From Amphiduros pacificus (Eukaryota; Annelida; Polychaeta; Phyllodocida; Hesionidae), in assembly GCA_949316495.1 (NCBI GenBank), contig OX439003.1:56855879-56919878 (forward strand): a stretch of DNA of 64,000 nt, in the 5' to 3' direction. A program made the position numbers and the translations under genes. Shown here one piece after another: positions 61,301 through 64,000 of this stretch. Below the pieces are notes generated by a model that was not told where the DNA came from, did not search any database, and worked only from the letters and a program-made list of their open reading frames with translations. Each line of letters starts with the position of its first letter. Position 1 is the first letter of the stretch.

Positions 61301-64000
61301 AACCTGTCGACTCTAGCCAGACACAGGATCCATGCTAGGTGTGGTGATTGCTACCATACCTATATGGCAACCTGTCGACTCTAGCCAGACACAGGATCCA
61401 TGCTAGGTGTGGTGAATGCTACCATGCCTATATGGCAACCTGTCGACTCTTGCCAGACACAGGGTCCAGGCTAGGTGTGGTGAATGCTACCATGCCTATA
61501 TGGCAACCTGTCGACTCTTGCCAGACACAGGGTCCAGGCTAGGTGTGGTGAATGCTACCATGCCTATATGGCAACCTGTCGACTCTTGCCAGACACAGGG
61601 TCCATGCTAGGTGTGGTGAATGCTACCATGCCTATATGGCAACCTGTCGACTCTAGCCAGACACAGGATCCATGCTAGGTGTGGTGAATGCTACCATGCC
61701 TATATGGCAACCTGTCGACTCTAGCCAGACACAGGATCCATGCTAGGTGTGGTGAATGCTACCATGCCTATATGGAAACCTGTCGACTCTAGCCAGACAC
61801 AGGGTCCATGCTAGGTGTGGTGAATGCTACCATGCCTATATGGCAACCTGTCGACTCTTGCCAGACACAGGATCCATGCTAGGTGTGGTGAATGCTACCA
61901 TGCCTATATGGCAACCTGTCGACTCTAGCCAGACACAGGATCCATGTTAGGTGTGGTGAATGCTACCATGCCTATATGGCAACCTGTCGACTCTAGCCAG
62001 ACACAGGATCCATGCTAGGTGTGGTGAATGCTACCGTGCCTATATGCCAACCTGTCGACTCTAGCCAGACACAGGGTCCATGCTAGGTGTGGTGAATGCT
62101 ACCATGCCTATATGGCAACCTGTCGACTCTAGCCAGACACAGGATCCATGCTAGGTGTGGCGAATGCTACCATGTCTCCTTGGCTTCCTCATATCACTGC
62201 TCAGAGTCACCACTCCATACAGCAACATACCAGAGTTAATGTTAGAAGTCTGAAATAAAGGTGATCACATGTGAGGAGCCACTTACCAGGTATGGTGCTG
62301 TACATGGGCTCCCACTTATCACTGCCTCCACTCTGTCTCTTATTATCTACAAAAATGAAATCACAAAATTCACTTTTTGCATCCATTAAACCTAATTCTG
62401 TGAAGCTACTTCATTGTCTTTTACAGGATATGTTATAAATAATGACCCATAAAGCAAAGCTGACCTTTATCCTTGGCTTGCCAGTAGGTGGCAGGGTACT
62501 CAGGCTGTTCTCGGTATTGTTCTCCCTCCCATCTTGGTGGCTGTTCCATCTGTGGCTCTGCCTCTTCAGCTTCCCTCTTGGCTTGTAAATAGGTTTCTGG
62601 GTATACTTGATTCTAAATACAAGAAATAATAATAATTAAGCTAACCACTCAGATCATCTCTTAGCGTACTTTATGTAACAAAGCCTTTCTTCTATCATTA
62701 TTTAATCCAAGTGCTTTTAATTTCGTACGATCTTGTGAAATAGGTTAGATTCTTTAGTTCAGATGAGAGTTGTTTACCATATTACTGTGATCTGAGGACC
62801 TCTTTTGGGGAGAGTCTGGATATTGGAAGACAAATGGTTCTCCTTGCCGGTGTGTCTCCATCTCCGCGGCCGTCAGCATGTCCTCTCGGGTGTGAGGGGT
62901 TCTGGCCTCCGCTATCTCCTGTACTAACTGGTTCCTGTACATAGCAGGCAGCGGCGGCCTCTGGGGGATGTTGTCATTATCACGCTCTAGGTTCTCATAT
63001 ATTGGTCCTCCTGGCTGGCCATGAGTCCGTGTATACCCGCGGTCAGCAGCCAGTCTGGACTCAGATGCCACACTTGACCTCTGGCTGGCCCGCGGTGAAC
63101 CTCTGTATGAATGCTTCTCTGGATTCAAAAGACTGTCTTTGCTGCGAGATTTAGGCCCCATGGTATCAGGTAGGGGTGCCCTCTGGTGGATGTCTGCGAA
63201 TGATCCCTGATGACTGCCTGGGTAGGAACCAGGGGTTTCTATATAAGATCCATGATGGCTGATTTCTTGAGGTCTTGATCCTCTCTGTCCTATATTCACC
63301 CCTCTGAGATCAGCATAAGATCCTCTTGGATCTGCTTGTGACCCCCTTTGATCTGCATATGATCCCCTAGGATCTGCTTGTGATCCCCTTTGATCTGCAT
63401 ATGATCCCCTGGGATCTGCTTGTGACCCTCTTTGATCTGCATATGATCCCCTTTGATCTGCTTGTGACCCCCTTTGATCTGCATATGATCCCCTGGAATC
63501 TGCTTGTGACCCCCTTTGATCCACATATGATCCCCTAGGATCTACTTGTGACCCCCTTTGATCTGCATATGATCCCCTGGGGTCTGCTTGTGATCCCCTT
63601 TGGTCTGCGTATGATCCCCTAGGATCTGCTTGTGATCCCCTTTGGTCTGCATATGACCCTCTAGGATCTGCTTGTGATCCTCTTTGATCTGCATATGATC
63701 CCCTTGGATCTGCTTGTGATCCCCTTGGATCTGCATATGATCCCCTTGGATCTGCTTGTGATCCCCTTGGATCTGCATATGATCCCCTTGGATCTGCTTG
63801 TGATCCCCTTGGATCTGCTTGTGATCCCCTTGGATCTGCTTGTGATCCCCTTTGATCTGCATATGATCCCCTGGGATCTGTCTGGGACCCTCGTTGATCT
63901 GCATATGATCCCTTCTGTTCAGCATAGGACCCTCGCGAATCTGCCTGAGATCCCCTTTGGTCTACATAAGACTCCCTAGGATACACTTGTGATCCCCTTT
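49248..64000 (-). CDS. PLEKHA5/6/7: PLEKHA5/6/7-like scaffold protein, 3' part (20 exons, N-terminus outside the window)
   Basis: Twenty exons joined on the minus strand give 2011 residues with every splice phase consistent. Residue numbers below count from the right edge. Order: long repeat-rich disordered region (1-1015, with an [14 protein letters not shown] repeat and a PGQH repeat), a coiled-coil core (about 1063-1400, with [39 protein letters not shown] heptads), Ser/Pro-rich and acidic linkers, then [17 protein letters not shown] (about 1877-1893), a basic helix and a C-terminal AWYGF. The IPERYI block followed by a charged helix and RI.K..A.HSLQ near the C-terminus is what I recognise from vertebrate PLEKHA5/6/7. 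Those proteins use WW and PH domains to bind junction partners and phosphoinositides, PLEKHA7 at the zonula adherens. The PH region would be farther right. The protein is much longer than vertebrate forms, mostly through repeats. No functional assay can be inferred. Confidence 0.75.
49865..50016 (-). CDS. PLEKHA5/6/7: PLEKHA-like exon 19
   Basis: Bounded by acceptor TTTAATTCAG and donor GCAG|GTATGA. It encodes [20 protein letters not shown] and a highly charged helix ([20 protein letters not shown]), residues about 1918-1967. With exon 18 it completes the AAHSLQEW junction, comparable to the RI.TLIAKSS.Q segment of vertebrate PLEKHA proteins. Confidence 0.8.
50229..50359 (-). CDS. PLEKHA5/6/7: PLEKHA-like exon 18 (IPERYI block)
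   Basis: Bounded by acceptor ATTGACAG and donor CACAG|GTAAGG. It encodes [20 protein letters not shown] then [20 protein letters not shown]. This is the most diagnostic family block in the window. It starts in phase 0 and leaves two bases. Confidence 0.85.
50478..50545 (-). promoter_or_regulatory. Three CTCF-like core motifs in tandem
   Basis: Minus-strand cores at 50533-50545 (CCACTAGAGGGCA, exact to CCASYAGRKGGCR), 50506-50518 (TCACTAGATGGCA, one mismatch) and 50478-50490 (ACACCAGGTGGCA, one mismatch), 27-28 bp apart and in one orientation. They may come from a small local repeat. Binding is not shown by sequence alone. Confidence 0.35.
50575..50658 (-). CDS. PLEKHA5/6/7: PLEKHA-like exon 17
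   Basis: A 28-codon phase-0 exon, [20 protein letters not shown] and on to DREV, between acceptor CTTTCAG and donor GTG|GTAAGA. Acidic linker before the IPERYI block. Three CTCF-like motifs sit in the intron just left of it (50478-50545). Confidence 0.8.
50943..51515 (-). CDS. PLEKHA5/6/7: PLEKHA-like exon 16 (arginine/serine/proline-rich)
   Basis: A 191-codon phase-0 exon between acceptor GATTGTAG and donor TCT|GTAAGT. It holds short degenerate repeats around [27 protein letters not shown], which may be phosphorylation-rich linear motifs. No folded domain is apparent. It also contains a CTCF-like core (51185-51197). Confidence 0.8.
51674..51810 (-). CDS. PLEKHA5/6/7: PLEKHA-like exon 15
   Basis: Encodes [20 protein letters not shown] to DPATKKTIR. 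Two donors are possible, AGG|GTACGT and GTAC|GTAAGA four bases on; only the first keeps frame with exon 16. The RKSQSLPR segment resembles a 14-3-3-type basic/phosphoserine motif, though this is unsupported. Confidence 0.8.
52229..52511 (-). CDS. PLEKHA5/6/7: PLEKHA-like exon 14
   Basis: Bounded by acceptor ATCTGACAG and donor GCAG|GTAAGG. Acidic opening ([18 protein letters not shown]), then [20 protein letters not shown] and a lysine-rich helix, then a serine-rich end. It starts in phase 0 and leaves one base. Confidence 0.8.
52622..52902 (-). CDS. PLEKHA5/6/7: PLEKHA-like exon 13
   Basis: Bounded by acceptor TTTATCTAG and donor AGAAGG|GTATGT. It encodes [40 protein letters not shown] and a Pro/His/Gln-rich end. 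It is joined to exon 12 by a split Thr codon if the first donor of exon 12 is used. Confidence 0.8.
53042..53140. repeat. 12-bp minisatellite, about eight units
   Basis: Unit GTCTAGTGTGGG, nearly perfect, in the intron after exon 12 and adjoining the donor-bearing array. Its GTGTGGGG core resembles that array. Confidence 0.95.
53176..53830 (-). repeat. Minisatellite carrying six 5' splice-site copies
   Basis: Read on the minus strand, short GTGGGG/CCCCACACC-type units (about 10-12 bp) are arranged in larger blocks. Each block ends with CCCTGGAGTAAGTCATACC or a close variant, the exon-12 end and donor. Donor copies lie near 53174 (degenerate), 53329, 53408, 53547, 53695 and 53788 (the proposed real site). 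The minus frame stays open from the exon to about 53403 and reads Pro/His/Thr/Arg repeats. Confidence 0.9.
53789..53978 (-). CDS. PLEKHA5/6/7: PLEKHA-like exon 12 (end of coiled coil; donor copied in tandem)
   Basis: Bounded by acceptor GAGCAATCAAAATAC...TTGCTCAG side at 53979 and donor TGGA|GTAAGT at 53788. It encodes [20 protein letters not shown], a coiled-coil tail, then [15 protein letters not shown]. Beyond the donor the same CCCTGGAGTAAGTCATACC block recurs five more times and the frame stays open for about 130 codons, so longer exon versions could exist. The first donor gives the phase needed by exon 13. Confidence 0.8.
54130..54890 (-). repeat. Minisatellite built on a 5' splice site, about 36 units
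   Basis: Minus-strand units of about 17-21 bp read CCCTACCCTGGTAAGTAAAC or close variants (GTGAGTAAAC, GGTAGTAAGTAAAC). The rightmost unit is the true exon-11 end plus donor. Units near the exon are well preserved; those beyond about 54450 decay progressively. Confidence 0.92.
54878..54985 (-). CDS. PLEKHA5/6/7: PLEKHA-like exon 11 (coiled coil; donor copied in tandem)
   Basis: A 36-codon phase-0 exon, [20 protein letters not shown] to SRSTSSPTL, with acceptor GTAAATTCAG and donor CCCTG|GTAAGTA. The last exon bases, CCCTACCCTG, and the donor are the seed of the minisatellite in the following intron. Confidence 0.85.
55157..55303 (-). CDS. PLEKHA5/6/7: PLEKHA-like exon 10 (coiled coil)
   Basis: A 49-codon phase-0 exon, [20 protein letters not shown] to [10 protein letters not shown], with acceptor TTTCCAG and donor CAAG|GTCAGT. 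Strong heptad character; no cysteines or prolines. Confidence 0.85.
55470..55890. repeat. 26-bp minisatellite, about 13-14 units
   Basis: Unit TGCCTGTTCTATCAGACTAT plus ACTCCC, in the intron between exons 9 and 10. CTGTTCT/CCGTACT variants alternate irregularly. The plus-strand open frame is a by-product. Confidence 0.95.
55974..56189 (-). CDS. PLEKHA5/6/7: PLEKHA-like exon 9 (coiled coil)
   Basis: A 72-codon phase-0 exon from [20 protein letters not shown] through [20 protein letters not shown] to SLQEDR. Acceptor TGTGTTGCAG, donor ACAGG|GTCAGT. Confidence 0.85.
56731..56929 (-). CDS. PLEKHA5/6/7: PLEKHA-like exon 8 (coiled coil)
   Basis: Begins by completing a split Lys codon and reads [40 protein letters not shown] and [17 protein letters not shown]. 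Acceptor TTTGTGCAG, donor ACGG|GTAGGT. Confidence 0.85.
57110..57270. repeat. About 68-bp repeat, two to three units
   Basis: Units contain AATGGGTGTGA, TAATAGATCT and CAGCTTTTTATTTCAGCAAC with moderate divergence, in the intron between exons 7 and 8. Confidence 0.75.
57431..57555 (-). CDS. PLEKHA5/6/7: PLEKHA-like exon 7 ([11 protein letters not shown] block)
   Basis: Encodes [20 protein letters not shown] and [19 protein letters not shown]. The [12 protein letters not shown] motif is one I associate with the start of the PLEKHA5-7 coiled coil. Acceptor TTTATTCAG, donor AAAAA|GTCAGT. Confidence 0.85.
57759..57848 (-). CDS. PLEKHA5/6/7: PLEKHA-like exon 6
   Basis: A 30-codon phase-0 exon, [20 protein letters not shown] to [10 protein letters not shown], acceptor ATTTTCAG, donor AAAGT|GTAAGT. 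It leads directly into the coiled-coil block. Confidence 0.85.
57990..58132 (-). CDS. PLEKHA5/6/7: PLEKHA-like exon 5
   Basis: Acceptor GTTTCAG and donor TTTTG|GTAAGA. It encodes [20 protein letters not shown] and [19 protein letters not shown]. It begins with two bases of a split codon. Confidence 0.8.
58759..60372 (-). CDS. PLEKHA5/6/7: PLEKHA-like exon 4 (538 codons, disordered, PGQH repeat)
   Basis: Acceptor GTTCAAACAG and the non-canonical-looking but phase-correct donor CACAG|GTTTGT; the frame otherwise runs on to a stop near 58670. The exon is rich in Arg, Ser, Pro and Gln. It holds a 12-bp/PGQH repeat (60034-60180), [55 protein letters not shown] and [15 protein letters not shown]. 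Mostly intrinsically disordered by composition; no folded domain recognised. Confidence 0.8.
60034..60180 (-). repeat. 12-bp coding repeat (PGQH), about 12 units
   Basis: Plus-strand unit GGATGCTGGCCT/GGATGCTGGCCC; on the coding minus strand each unit encodes Pro-Gly-Gln-His. The only base differences are at a synonymous third position (plus one Leu/Ser-free end unit), consistent with a translated repeat. Confidence 0.95.
60373..62286 (-). other. Intron between PLEKHA-like exons 3 and 4
   Basis: The intron runs from donor GTAAGT at 62286 to the acceptor at 60373. The left part is AT-rich with ATT repeats (60600-60617), the right part is filled by the 68-bp array. No exon was recognised. Confidence 0.7.
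61200..62170. repeat. 68-bp minisatellite, about 14 units
   Basis: Units contain TATATGGCAACCTGTCGACT, AGCCAGACACAGGATCCATG and GGTGTGGTGAATGCTACCAT. Variants CTAGCC/CTTGCC and GGATCC/GGGTCC are interspersed. The small open frames at 68-bp steps are artefacts. Confidence 0.97.
62287..62346 (-). CDS. PLEKHA5/6/7: PLEKHA-like exon 3 (micro-exon, 60 bp)
   Basis: Acceptor TTTTTGTAG, donor ACCTG|GTAAGT. It encodes [19 protein letters not shown] with split codons at both ends that fit exons 2 and 4. The length is a multiple of three, so it could be skipped without frame change. Confidence 0.75.
62465..62612 (-). CDS. PLEKHA5/6/7: PLEKHA-like exon 2
   Basis: Acceptor GTATTTAG, donor AAAG|GTCAGC. 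It encodes [40 protein letters not shown] and WQAKDK. Aromatic/proline-rich and repetitive in style. It contains a CTCF-like core at 62481-62493. Confidence 0.8.
62778..64000 (-). CDS. PLEKHA5/6/7: PLEKHA-like exon 1 of window (partial; [14 protein letters not shown] repeats)
   Basis: Open to the right edge, so its 5' boundary is not in the window. The first half encodes about 34 seven-residue repeats of the [14 protein letters not shown] type. The rest reads [76 protein letters not shown]. It ends at AATATG|GTAAAC in phase 0. The regular repeat is in frame with codons and so is likely translated. Confidence 0.8.
63290..64000 (-). repeat. 21/42-bp coding minisatellite ([14 protein letters not shown])
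   Basis: A 21-bp unit alternating as a 42-bp dimer, GATCTGCTTGTGATCCCC and GATCTGCATATGATCCCC on the plus strand, at least 33 units, continuing past the window edge. It is in frame with the minus-strand exon. Units are all 21 bp, so frame is never lost. Confidence 0.95.

Overview
The window looks like nuclear DNA of an invertebrate animal. Genes are split by GT..AG introns of up to 15.7 kb, the sequence is AT-rich, and there are a CR1/L2-type LINE copy and a tRNA-headed SINE. Tandem minisatellites are extremely dense: about twenty arrays cover roughly one fifth of the window. Two of them are built from the exon end plus 5' splice site of the exon they touch. From memory, this kind of array is known from amphioxus (Branchiostoma). 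I therefore favour a cephalochordate, but this is inference, not proof.

Layout. (1) 1-2863: left edge. A short first coding exon on the minus strand resembles the CPSF6/7 N-terminus; the rest of that gene would lie off the left edge. (2) 3000-8000: intergenic, with an inverted-repeat element, a 244-bp tandem duplication containing a foldback, an 18-bp minisatellite and microsatellites. (3) 8757-33981, plus strand: a three-exon gene for a small TNF-receptor-like type I membrane protein with one cysteine-rich domain, a transmembrane segment and a short tail. Its 15.7-kb first intron contains a complete single-exon GT11 (alpha-1,2-type) fucosyltransferase gene at 16455-17633, then a SINE head and a 2.3-kb minisatellite. 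Its second intron holds further arrays, including 19 copies of an 83-bp unit that each carry an AP-1-like TGACTCA site. (4) 34000-49200: gene-poor, with a 5'-truncated LINE at about 41230-43206 and arrays near the 3' end of the next gene. (5) 49248-64000, minus strand: the last 20 exons (at least 2011 codons) of a very long PLEKHA5/6/7-like protein. All exon phases fit. The N-terminal part, where WW and PH domains would be expected, is beyond the right edge.

The genes are unrelated in pathway. Receptor and fucosyltransferase are linked only by nesting. The PLEKHA-like protein is expected to be a cytoskeletal or junction scaffold. The most interesting feature is the pair of splice-donor minisatellites at 53176-53830 and 54130-54890 in the PLEKHA-like gene, where real 5' splice sites are followed by arrays of copied donors.
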